From Actinomycetospora sp. TBRC 11914 (GTDB lineage: Bacteria; Actinomycetota; Actinomycetes; Mycobacteriales; Pseudonocardiaceae), in contig NZ_JABBND010000029.1 of NCBI RefSeq assembly GCF_012933465.1, forward strand, positions 1-60,222: 60,222 nucleotides of DNA. The letters are read 5' to 3'. Below, one piece after another: positions 8,499 to 18,593 of this stretch (the stretch's first letter is position 1; each line of letters starts with the position of its first letter). The notes below the pieces were generated by a model that did no database searches, was not told the origin of the DNA, and worked only from the letters and a program-made list of their open reading frames with translations. Made by a program: the position numbers and the translations under genes.

Positions 8499-9321
8499 AG
8501 AGGGCTCCTTCGGATCGGGCGTGCACGACGGCGAGCACGTCGGGCAGCGGCGTCGACGGGGTGGGCAGGTGGTCGGGCTCGTCCTCCGCCGCGGCGGCGG
8601 CACCGACCCGGGCGGCCCGCACGACGACGTCCGCGTGCTCCTCGAGCGCCCGGGCGTGGACGCCGGCGAGCGCGAGCGGGTCGAGGCCGAGCAGCCGGAC
8701 GCCCGCCGAGCACACCTGGCCGACGAGGTGGTGGATCGCGAGGGCGGCCGCGTCGGGTGGCGCACCGCCGGCGGCGGCCGTGGCGACGCCGAGCACGAGG
8801 GCCTGGTGCGGCCGCGCGCCCAGCCCGTCGACCGCGGCGTGGGGCCAGGCGGCGCGCACCGTGCGCAGCATCGCCCGACCCTGGGCCCGCGACACCTCCC
8901 GCAGCGCCGCGACGGGGGTGCGGGCCGACAATGCGGCATCCCAGCGCCCCCAGTCCACCGAGGAGCGCGCCGCCGGTTCCGGCCGTGGGCGCCCTCGGCC
9001 CAAAGAGTCGAGCGATGGTGCCCCTCGCTCAGAACCACTGGCCGGGTGGGGTTCCGGCCGTGGGCGCCCCTGGCCCATAGAGTCGAGCGAAGGTGCCCAT
9101 CGCTCAGAACCGGGGTCGGCCGGACCCACCAGCGCGCACGCCGCCGCCGCGGCCGCCGCGGTGACCAGACCCGCCGTCGGGACCCTGCCGTCCAGCCAGC
9201 CCGCCACGTCGGCGGGCGAGCGCACCAGCCCCCGCCGCACCGCCGCCTCGAGCCCGCCGGAGTGCGCGTGGCCGCCGGTGGGCAGGCGGGAGTCGGCGAG
9301 GAGCCACAGCGCGCCCGTCAC
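8488..9321 (-). CDS. ureF: Urease accessory protein UreF with an internal repeat insertion
   Basis: UreF (277 residues) works with UreD and UreG in urease activation. The family start [24 protein letters not shown] and the conserved block [16 protein letters not shown] are clear. Residues about 68-120, between two conserved blocks, are an insertion made of two near-identical Gly-Ser-Glu-Arg...Arg-Pro-Glu-Pro units. They are encoded by two direct copies of a 62-bp element (8975-9036 and 9050-9111). The frame stays open through it, so the gene may still work. The insertion makes this UreF about 50 residues longer than usual. GTG at 9319-9321 overlaps the ogt stop (GTGA). Confidence 0.93.
   Translation of the reverse strand: MTGALWLLADSRLPTGGHAHSGGLEAAVRRGLVRSPADVAGWLDGRVPTAGLVTAAAAAAACALVGPADPGSERWAPSLDSMGQGRPRPEPHPASGSERGAPSLDSLGRGRPRPEPAARSSVDWGRWDAALSARTPVAALREVSRAQGRAMLRTVRAAWPHAAVDGLGARPHQALVLGVATAAAGGAPPDAAALAIHHLVGQVCSAGVRLLGLDPLALAGVHARALEEHADVVVRAARVGAAAAAEDEPDHLPTPSTPLPDVLAVVHARSEGALFAS
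8975..9036. repeat. 62-bp repeat element inside ureF, copy A
   Basis: Direct repeat with terminal GGTTC/GAACC arms and inner GGGCGCC/GGTGCCC arms that can pair with wobble, so the unit is an imperfect stem-loop. Copy A differs from copy B (9050-9111) at only a few bases. The copies are 75 bp apart start to start, which keeps the ureF frame. Confidence 0.8.
9050..9111. repeat. 62-bp repeat element inside ureF, copy B
   Basis: Second copy of the element at 8975-9036, same orientation, with the same GGTTC/GAACC ends. The 13-bp spacer between copies has no match to the element. It encodes the first of the two repeated peptide units in UreF. Confidence 0.8.
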
Positions 9322-9824
9322 CCGAACAGCACCGGTTCACCGCGCACCACGGCGGCCCCCTCCAGCGTGAGCAGCGCGTGCTTGCGGTCCGTCCCGCCGC
9401 CGTACCCGGTGAGCGAGCCGTTCGCCCCGACCACCCGGTGGCACGGGACGATGATGCTCACCGGGTTCTTCCCGTTCGCCAGCCCCGCGGCCCGCACCGC
9501 CGTCGGCGAGCCGATCGCCGCCGCCAGCTCGCCGTAGCTGCAGGTCTCGCCGTAGGGGATCTCGCGCAGCGCCGCCCACACCCGCTGCTGGAACGGGGTG
9601 CCGCGCAGCACCACCTCGACGTCGAACTCCCGCAGTTCCCCGGCGAAGTAGGCCACGAGCTGCTCCCGGGCGGCCGGCGCCGCGTCGGCCACCCGCTCCC
9701 CCAGCGCCTCGGGCGAAGGCCCGTGCCGGTGCTCGACCATGTAGAGCCCGGAGAGCACGCCGTCGTCGGTGCGCAGCGTCAGCGGCCCCACCGGGCTGTC
9801 CATCACCGAGTGGGTCGTCGTCAT
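9318..9824 (-). CDS. ogt: Methylated-DNA--protein-cysteine methyltransferase
   Basis: Suicide repair protein that takes the alkyl group from O6-alkylguanine onto its own cysteine. The 168 residues match the family length. The active-site block is IIVPCHRVVG, preceded by the helix-turn-helix segment GTPFQQRVWAALREIPYGETCSYGELAAAIG that binds DNA, and followed by the GGGTDRKHALLTLEG end block. The ATG is at 9822-9824. It sits inside the urease operon, 29 bp after ureBC, and its stop overlaps the ureF start (GTGA). It is therefore probably co-transcribed and coupled with urease assembly genes, an unusual neighbour for a repair gene. Confidence 0.95.
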   Translation of the reverse strand: MTTTHSVMDSPVGPLTLRTDDGVLSGLYMVEHRHGPSPEALGERVADAAPAAREQLVAYFAGELREFDVEVVLRGTPFQQRVWAALREIPYGETCSYGELAAAIGSPTAVRAAGLANGKNPVSIIVPCHRVVGANGSLTGYGGGTDRKHALLTLEGAAVVRGEPVLFG

Positions 9825-9853
9825 GCCCGCACCATCGCAGAACCCCCCGACAC

Positions 9854-11929
<2,076 letters not shown>

Positions 11930-11957
11930 CCGCTTCCCCCGTCGCTGCGCTCGCCCC

Positions 11958-12260
11958 TCATTGGATCGGCTCGTGCACGGTGACGAGCTTGGTGCCGTCG
12001 GGGAAGGTCGCCTCCACCGCGACGCTCGGCAGCATCTCCGGCACGCCCTCCATGACGTCGTCGCGGGTCAGCACGTGCTGGCCGCCGGCCATGAGGTCGG
12101 CGACGCTGCGCCCGTCACGGGCGCCCTCGAGGATCCAGCTGCTGAGGATCGCCACCGCCTCGGGATGGTTGAGCCGCAGCCCCCGCCCCCGGCGCTCGTG
12201 CGCGAGGTTCGCGGCCACGTGCAGCAGCAGCTTCTCCTGTTCGTGCGGGGAGAGCAGCAC
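11958..12260 (-). CDS. ureA: Urease gamma subunit
   Basis: The small structural subunit of urease, 100 residues and exactly the usual length from the GTG at 12258-12260. It has [19 protein letters not shown] at the N-terminus, the [21 protein letters not shown] block and the VTVHEPI end. An upstream ATG would add 15 basic residues ([10 protein letters not shown]). The GTG is preferred because AAGGAG lies 9 nt upstream at 12270-12275 and the family begins here. It is 28 bp upstream of ureBC and is followed by ogt, ureF, ureG and ureD in one run. Confidence 0.95.
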   Translation of the reverse strand: MLLSPHEQEKLLLHVAANLAHERRGRGLRLNHPEAVAILSSWILEGARDGRSVADLMAGGQHVLTRDDVMEGVPEMLPSVAVEATFPDGTKLVTVHEPIQ

Positions 12261-12306
12261 TCGGTCGGGCTCCTTCGGCTTCCGCGGCGGTCGACGCCGG
12301 CGCACC

Positions 12307-12343
12307 GCGGCCGGGGAGCACTCACCCAGTGCTCCCCGGCCGC
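12307..12343 (-). terminator. Perfect 16-bp hairpin between permease and ureA
   Basis: Two perfect 16-nt arms (beginning GCGGCCGGGGAGCACT) enclose a 5-nt loop. It lies 35 bp past the permease stop and 46 bp before ureA. There is no U-tract on the minus strand, so it could be a GC-only terminator, an attenuator lowering urease relative to permease, or an mRNA-stabilising hairpin. Confidence 0.7.
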
Positions 12344-12377
12344 GACCACACGGCCCGCGAACTGTAGGTCCGGAGTG

Positions 12378-14027
12378 TTACGGGGATGTTGACGACGCCG
12401 GGAGGACGTGCGCGCCCGCCCGGTCGGTCGAGAGGCACAGCGAGCAGACGTACCCGGTGCCCGTTCCCGACGCCGTCATGTCGGGACGCTCGAAGTCCTG
12501 CGCGCAGGCCTCGCACCGCAGGGTCTCCCCCGAAGGGTTGCCGTGATCGTCGTGCATCGGCGCGGGGATCCCGTCGTCGGTGCGGCGCAGGTAGTACCGG
12601 CCCCTCGTCGCCAGCGCGATGATCGGCGGGAGCACGAAGGCCAGCACGATCGCGACCAGCGGCGAGTACGACGCGAGGGTGTCACCGAGCACGCCGAAGA
12701 ACGCCAGGATCGACACCCCGGCCGCGACGACCATCGAGCCGAACCCGACGGGGTTCACCGCGTAGAGCATCCCGCGGCGGAACTCGGGCTGCTTCGGCGA
12801 GATGCCCAGCACGTACTTGTTGATCGCGATGTCGGAGGCCACGACGACGACCCACGCCATGCCGCAGTTCGCGTAGAACCCGAGGATCGTGTTGAGGAAG
12901 TCGAACATGTTCGCCTCCATCAGGATCAACGCGATCGCGAGGTTGACCCCCAGGAACACCAGGCGCCCCGGATAGTGCTTCGCGACCCGGGTGAAGGAGT
13001 TCGTCCACGCCAGCGAGCCCGAGTAGGCGTTCGTCACGTTGATCTTGATCTGGCTGATGACGACGAGCACCACCGCGAGGGTGAGGGCCAGCCAGGTCGG
13101 CATGATGTTCGTGTAGGTCACGAGGAACTGCTGCACCGGCTCGTTCGCGGAGCCCGCACCTCCCGCGACGTTCACGATGAGGTAGACGGCGAGGAAGAGC
13201 CCGATCACCTGCTTCGCCGCCCCGAAGATGACCCAGCCCGGCCCGGCGAGCACCACCGCGCTCCACCAGCGCCGCGCGTTCTCCGGGGTCCGCGGCGGCA
13301 TGAAGCGCAGGTAGTCGATCTGCTCCGCGATCTGGGCGATCAGCGAGAGGCAGACGCCGGCGGCGAGCATCACCGAGCCCAGGCTCGGCGAGCCCTGGCC
13401 CTTCTCGCCCTGGTAGGCGAAGAACGCCGTCACCGAGTCCGGGTGGCTGATCAGCAGGTAGACGAACGGCAGCACCATGAGGACGAGCCAGATCGGCGTC
13501 GTCCAGAGCTGGAGCTTCGAGAGCAGGCTCATCCCGTAGACCACCAGCGGGAAGATGATGAGCGTCGAGAGCGCGTAGCCGATCCACAGCGGGATGCCGA
13601 GCCCCAGCTCGAGGCCCTGCGCCATGATCGAGCCCTCGAGGGCGAAGAAGATGAAGGTGAACGTCGCGAAGATGACGTTCGTGACCACCGAGCCGTAGTA
13701 GCCGAAGCCGCTGCCGCGGGTGATGAGGTCGAGGTCGAGGTTGTACCGGGCCGCGTAGTACGCGAGCGGGAAGCCGGACAGGAAGATCACGACCGCGAAC
13801 ACGAGGATGCCCCAGAGGGCGTTGACCGTCCCGTACGAGATGCCGATGTTCGCGCCGATCGCGAAGTCGGCGAGGTAGGCGATCCCGCCCAGCGCCGAGA
13901 CGGCGACCATCCCCGTCGACCACCGGCGGTAGCTGCGCGGCGCGAACCGCAGGGTGTAGTCCTCGAGGGTCTCGTTGGCCTTGGCCCCGCTCGGCGGCGC
14001 CCCGGTGGCTTCCACGTCCTGTGACAC
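12378..14027 (-). CDS. NCS1-type purine/cytosine permease with C-terminal zinc ribbon
   Basis: A 549-residue secondary transporter of the nucleobase:cation symporter-1 / purine-cytosine permease family, with about 12 hydrophobic segments. Family features include the ITRGSGFGYYGS region and the helix-breaking segments in helices 1 and 6. Residues about 503-533 form a CX2C-X19-CX2C zinc ribbon (C505, C508, C528, C531) in the cytosolic tail, which is not part of the core transporter. Start GTG at 14025-14027 has GGAGGAG 7 nt upstream. Its place directly before urease suggests uptake of a nitrogen compound degraded to urea (purine, allantoin, hydantoin or urea itself), which is inference. Confidence 0.9.
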   Translation of the reverse strand: MSQDVEATGAPPSGAKANETLEDYTLRFAPRSYRRWSTGMVAVSALGGIAYLADFAIGANIGISYGTVNALWGILVFAVVIFLSGFPLAYYAARYNLDLDLITRGSGFGYYGSVVTNVIFATFTFIFFALEGSIMAQGLELGLGIPLWIGYALSTLIIFPLVVYGMSLLSKLQLWTTPIWLVLMVLPFVYLLISHPDSVTAFFAYQGEKGQGSPSLGSVMLAAGVCLSLIAQIAEQIDYLRFMPPRTPENARRWWSAVVLAGPGWVIFGAAKQVIGLFLAVYLIVNVAGGAGSANEPVQQFLVTYTNIMPTWLALTLAVVLVVISQIKINVTNAYSGSLAWTNSFTRVAKHYPGRLVFLGVNLAIALILMEANMFDFLNTILGFYANCGMAWVVVVASDIAINKYVLGISPKQPEFRRGMLYAVNPVGFGSMVVAAGVSILAFFGVLGDTLASYSPLVAIVLAFVLPPIIALATRGRYYLRRTDDGIPAPMHDDHGNPSGETLRCEACAQDFERPDMTASGTGTGYVCSLCLSTDRAGAHVLPASSTSP

Positions 14028-14062
14028 GCTGCCGCTCCTCCACGCCCTACCCCGGGTGGCCG

Positions 14063-14076
14063 GCCCCGATCGGGGC
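14063..14076. promoter_or_regulatory. Perfect 14-bp palindrome upstream of permease
   Basis: GCCCCGATCGGGGC, 35 bp before the GTG start of the NCS1 permease. It could be an operator or a hairpin in the leader. No partner is identified. Confidence 0.4.
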
Positions 14077-14114
14077 AGCCCACGAGCATCGTGCGTGAGC
14101 GGAGGGTGAAGCCG

Positions 14115-14141
14115 TTTGCGGCGATGTCACCGCTCGGTTAA
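14115..14141 (-). promoter_or_regulatory. Possible GlnR binding site
   Basis: On the minus strand TTAAC, GTGAC and GCAAA are spaced by 6 nt each, giving AC-n9-AC-n9-AA. This is the pattern of actinobacterial GlnR nitrogen-control boxes. It lies about 90-115 bp upstream of the permease-urease operon, where nitrogen control would be expected. One site only, no promoter mapped. Confidence 0.45.
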
Positions 14142-14247
14142 TGCGTCCCGCCGGTGATCGGGACCTCGTGGCTGTTCCCGACCCCGAGCGGTGGCGATGC
14201 GGTCCTGATGATCACACTCCGCGTGCGGTCGCGCCGGGGGCGCCCCC

Positions 14248-15240
14248 TCAGCTCGGCGGGGCCGGGACTCCCCGCGGCGGCGCGCAGTGCTCCTCGTGGT
14301 CGGCGTGCTCGGCCGTCTCGATCTGCAGCGTCGAGTGCTCGAGGCCGAAGCGCTCGCGCAGCGCGTCCGCGGCACGGTCGAGCACGCCGCCGCCCTCGGC
14401 CCGGCCCTCGCAGTGCGGGGTCGCGTGGTCGGCGACGACGAGGTGGGCCGACGCGGCCGGGACGCGGTCGCTGATGACCCACACGTGCAGGTCGTGCACC
14501 TCGTGGACGCCCGGCACCTCGGTGAGCGCGGCCCGGACCTCCTCGACGTCCACGCCGGGGGGAGCGCCCTCGAGCAGCACGTGGGCGGTGGTGCGCAGCA
14601 GCGCGAGCGTGCGCGGCACGAGGATGGCGACGATCGCCAGGGACGCGGTGACGTCGGCGTAGTGCCACCCGGTGAGCAGCACGACCCCGGCGGCGATCAT
14701 GACCGCGACCGAGCCGAGGGCGTCGCCGAGCACGTGCAGCGCGGCGCCCCGGACGTTGAGGTTCTCCCGGTCGCCGCCGGAGAGCACGAGCAGCGAGACC
14801 AGGTTCCCGACGAGGCCGACGGCGCCGAAGAGCAGGAGCGCGAGGCCGGGGATCGCGGGGGGCGCGTCGGCGAGCAACCGCTCGACCGCCTCGATCGCGA
14901 CCCATGCCGTGACGGCGAGCAGCGCGAGCGCGTTGACCGCGGCGGCGAGGACCTCGGAGCGGCCGAGGCCGAAGGTGCGCCGCGCGCTCGGCGGGCGCCG
15001 GGCCAGCCGGGCCGCGACGACCGCCATGACCAGCGCCGCCACGTCGGTGACCTGGTGCCCGAGGTCGGCCAGCAGGGAGAGCGAGCCGGTGAACCACGCC
15101 CCGACCGCGCCGCTGAGCAGCACCAGGACGGTGATCACGAGGGCGACGGTGAGGCGGCCGCCGTCGGCACCGGCGCCGTGCGCGTGCCCGGCGTGACCGC
15201 CGTGCCCGTGACCGTGCGCCTCGTGGCCTCCGTGCCCCAT
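14248..15240 (-). CDS. Cation diffusion facilitator family metal exporter
   Basis: A 330-residue CDF/ZnT-type transporter exporting divalent metals (zinc or cobalt most likely) against protons. It has a His-rich N-terminus (seven His-Gly or His-Ala pairs in the first 22 residues), six helices, the metal-site pattern of helix 2 (SLSLLADLGHQVTD, where family members have HxxxD) and its partner in helix 5 (HVLGDALGS). The cytoplasmic C-terminal domain (VHEVHDLHVWVISD) ends with another His/Cys cluster (HADHEEHC). Start ATG at 15238-15240 is leaderless: TATGGT lies 7 nt upstream. A palindrome overlapping that promoter suggests metal-responsive repression. Confidence 0.93.
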   Translation of the reverse strand: MGHGGHEAHGHGHGGHAGHAHGAGADGGRLTVALVITVLVLLSGAVGAWFTGSLSLLADLGHQVTDVAALVMAVVAARLARRPPSARRTFGLGRSEVLAAAVNALALLAVTAWVAIEAVERLLADAPPAIPGLALLLFGAVGLVGNLVSLLVLSGGDRENLNVRGAALHVLGDALGSVAVMIAAGVVLLTGWHYADVTASLAIVAILVPRTLALLRTTAHVLLEGAPPGVDVEEVRAALTEVPGVHEVHDLHVWVISDRVPAASAHLVVADHATPHCEGRAEGGGVLDRAADALRERFGLEHSTLQIETAEHADHEEHCAPPRGVPAPPS

Positions 15241-15252
15241 GGGCGCGACCAT

Positions 15253-15272
15253 ACATGCACGCATGCGCATGT
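15253..15272. promoter_or_regulatory. Putative metal-sensor operator at the CDF promoter
   Basis: A 20-bp inverted repeat with outer arms ACATG/CATGT and inner CGCATGCG. It adjoins the TATGGT -10 hexamer (15248-15253) of the CDF gene. AT-rich dyads of this general form are bound by ArsR-family sensors. The identity of the regulator is inferred only from the metal-exporter context. Confidence 0.45.
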
Positions 15273-15337
15273 GGCAGCCGGGCCACGTCGTGTCGAGCGC
15301 CACGGCCGACCCCCGCCCCCGCACTAGCGTCCCGTGC

Positions 15338-15874
15338 GTGGAGGTCACGTTCCGCCCGGTCACCGTCGACGACTTCGGCCTGCTCGCGCGCTGGCTCGCC
15401 GAGCCCCACGTGGCCCGCTGGTGGGCCCACGAGACCACCCCGGAGGCGGTCGAGCGCGACTTCGGGCCCACGGCGCGCGGCGAGGAGCCGAACGAGGACC
15501 TGATCGCGTCGGTGGACGGCCGGCCCCTCGGGCTCTGCCAGCGCTCGTTCTGGCACGCCTACCCCGACGAGGTCGCCGAGTACGCCCCGTTCGTCCTCGT
15601 CCCGCCCGACGCGATGACGATCGACTACCTGGTGGGCGACCCGGCCGACGTCGGGCAGGGTCTGGGCACCGCGATCGTCCGGGCCCTCGCCGCGGACACC
15701 CTCGCCGTCCACCAGGACTGCGGGCAGCTGCTGGTCCCGGTGGCCGCCGGCAACGTCGCCTCCCAGCGCGTGCTGCTCCGCGCCGGGTTCGTGTTCACCA
15801 CCATCGCCCGGACCGCCCCGGACAACCCGGTCGACCCGCCGGAGCACCGGGTCCACCGACGGCTGCGGTCGTAG
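15338..15874 (+). CDS. GNAT acetyltransferase, AAC(6')-Ib-like
   Basis: A 178-residue GNAT protein resembling aminoglycoside 6'-N-acetyltransferases. It has the N-terminal FRPVTVDDFGLLARWLAEPHVARWW block, the acetyl-CoA binding loop DPADVGQGLGTAIVRALA (Q/RxxGxG/A motif), and the VAAGNVASQRVLLRAGF end block. AAC(6') enzymes acetylate aminoglycosides, but close relatives acetylate other substrates such as siderophore precursors, so resistance is not established. The GTG start at 15338 is leaderless, with TAGCGT 7 nt upstream. Its stop codon TAG is also the first part of the -10 box of the next gene. Divergent from the CDF exporter. Confidence 0.85.
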   Translation: MEVTFRPVTVDDFGLLARWLAEPHVARWWAHETTPEAVERDFGPTARGEEPNEDLIASVDGRPLGLCQRSFWHAYPDEVAEYAPFVLVPPDAMTIDYLVGDPADVGQGLGTAIVRALAADTLAVHQDCGQLLVPVAAGNVASQRVLLRAGFVFTTIARTAPDNPVDPPEHRVHRRLRS

Positions 15875-15883
15875 GGTGCCGCC

Positions 15884-16564
15884 GTGAGCGCACCGTCGTC
15901 GAACCCCTGGCTCGCGGTGACCGGCGGCACCGCCGGGCCGGGCTACGCCGCCCGCTTCGCGGCCCTCGCGGCCGAGGGCGCCGACCTCCACGGCGAGGCC
16001 CGCCGGGTCGACGCCCTGCTCGCCGGGCTCGGCCGCCGGCCCGGCGACGTCCTCGACGCCGGGTGCGGCACCGGCCGGGTCGCCGTGCACCTCGCCGAGC
16101 TCGGGCACCGCGTGGTCGGCGCCGACCTCGACGCCTCGATGCTCGACCAGGCCCGCGCCGCCCGCCCCGACCTGGACTGGCGGCTCGTCGACCTGGCGCG
16201 GCTCGACCTCGGACGCCGGTTCGACGTCGTCGTCGCCGCGGGGAACCTCTTCCCGCTGCTCACCCCGGGCACCCACGCCCGCGTCGTCGCCCGCCTCGCC
16301 GCCCACCTGCGCCCCGGCGGCCTGCTGGTGCAGGGCTTCGGGCTCGACGCCGACCACGTGCCCTTCACGCTGCCCGACGGCGTCGCGTTCCCCGACCTGG
16401 TCGCCTACGACACCGCCTGCGTCGGCGCCGGGCTGACGCTGCGTGCGCGCACGGCCGACTGGGACGGCGTCGAGCCCTACGACGGCGGCGGCTACGCGGT
16501 GAGCGTCCACGCCCTAGGTGGCTTCGGCCTCGTGAGCACTAAAGGCCGGTATAGCGACAGTTAG
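15884..16564 (+). CDS. Class I SAM-dependent methyltransferase
   Basis: A 226-residue methyltransferase of unknown substrate. Motif I is VLDAGCGTGRVAVHLAELG (about residues 56-74), followed by the acidic loop VVGADLDASML and the motif IV region DVVVAAGNLFPLL. The GTG start at 15884 follows TAGGGT by 6 nt (leaderless). The last 17 residues (from GGFGLVSTKG to the stop) are encoded by a palindromic element at 16514-16590, so the natural C-terminus was probably replaced when the element arrived. Convergent with the Hsp70-like gene. Confidence 0.87.
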   Translation: MSAPSSNPWLAVTGGTAGPGYAARFAALAAEGADLHGEARRVDALLAGLGRRPGDVLDAGCGTGRVAVHLAELGHRVVGADLDASMLDQARAARPDLDWRLVDLARLDLGRRFDVVVAAGNLFPLLTPGTHARVVARLAAHLRPGGLLVQGFGLDADHVPFTLPDGVAFPDLVAYDTACVGAGLTLRARTADWDGVEPYDGGGYAVSVHALGGFGLVSTKGRYSDS

Positions 16565-16590
16565 TGCTCACGAGCGCGGAGCGCACCTAG
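16514..16590. repeat. 77-bp palindromic element, CTCGTGAGCACTAA family, copy 1 (bidirectional terminator-like)
   Basis: Outer arms CTAGGTG/CACCTAG and a perfect 14-bp inner stem CTCGTGAGCACTAA/TTAGTGCTCACGAG surround a loop with GGTATAGCGACAG. It ends 1 bp from the Hsp70-like stop codon and carries the methyltransferase stop (16562-16564). Copy 2 at 53447-53523 has the same length, and a partial copy starts at 60211. All lie at 3' ends of genes, so a two-way terminator role is likely. Confidence 0.85.
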
Positions 16591-18579
<1,989 letters not shown>

Positions 18580-18593
18580 CGTCTGCTCTCCAG

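Noticed and set aside
12307..12343. Reading this hairpin as part of a nickel or guanidine riboswitch for urease.
   Set aside because: It is a simple stem-loop without conserved unpaired bases of a known aptamer.
15338..15874. Calling this an aminoglycoside resistance gene.
   Set aside because: The fold resembles AAC(6')-Ib, but the family includes enzymes with other substrates and nothing nearby supports resistance.
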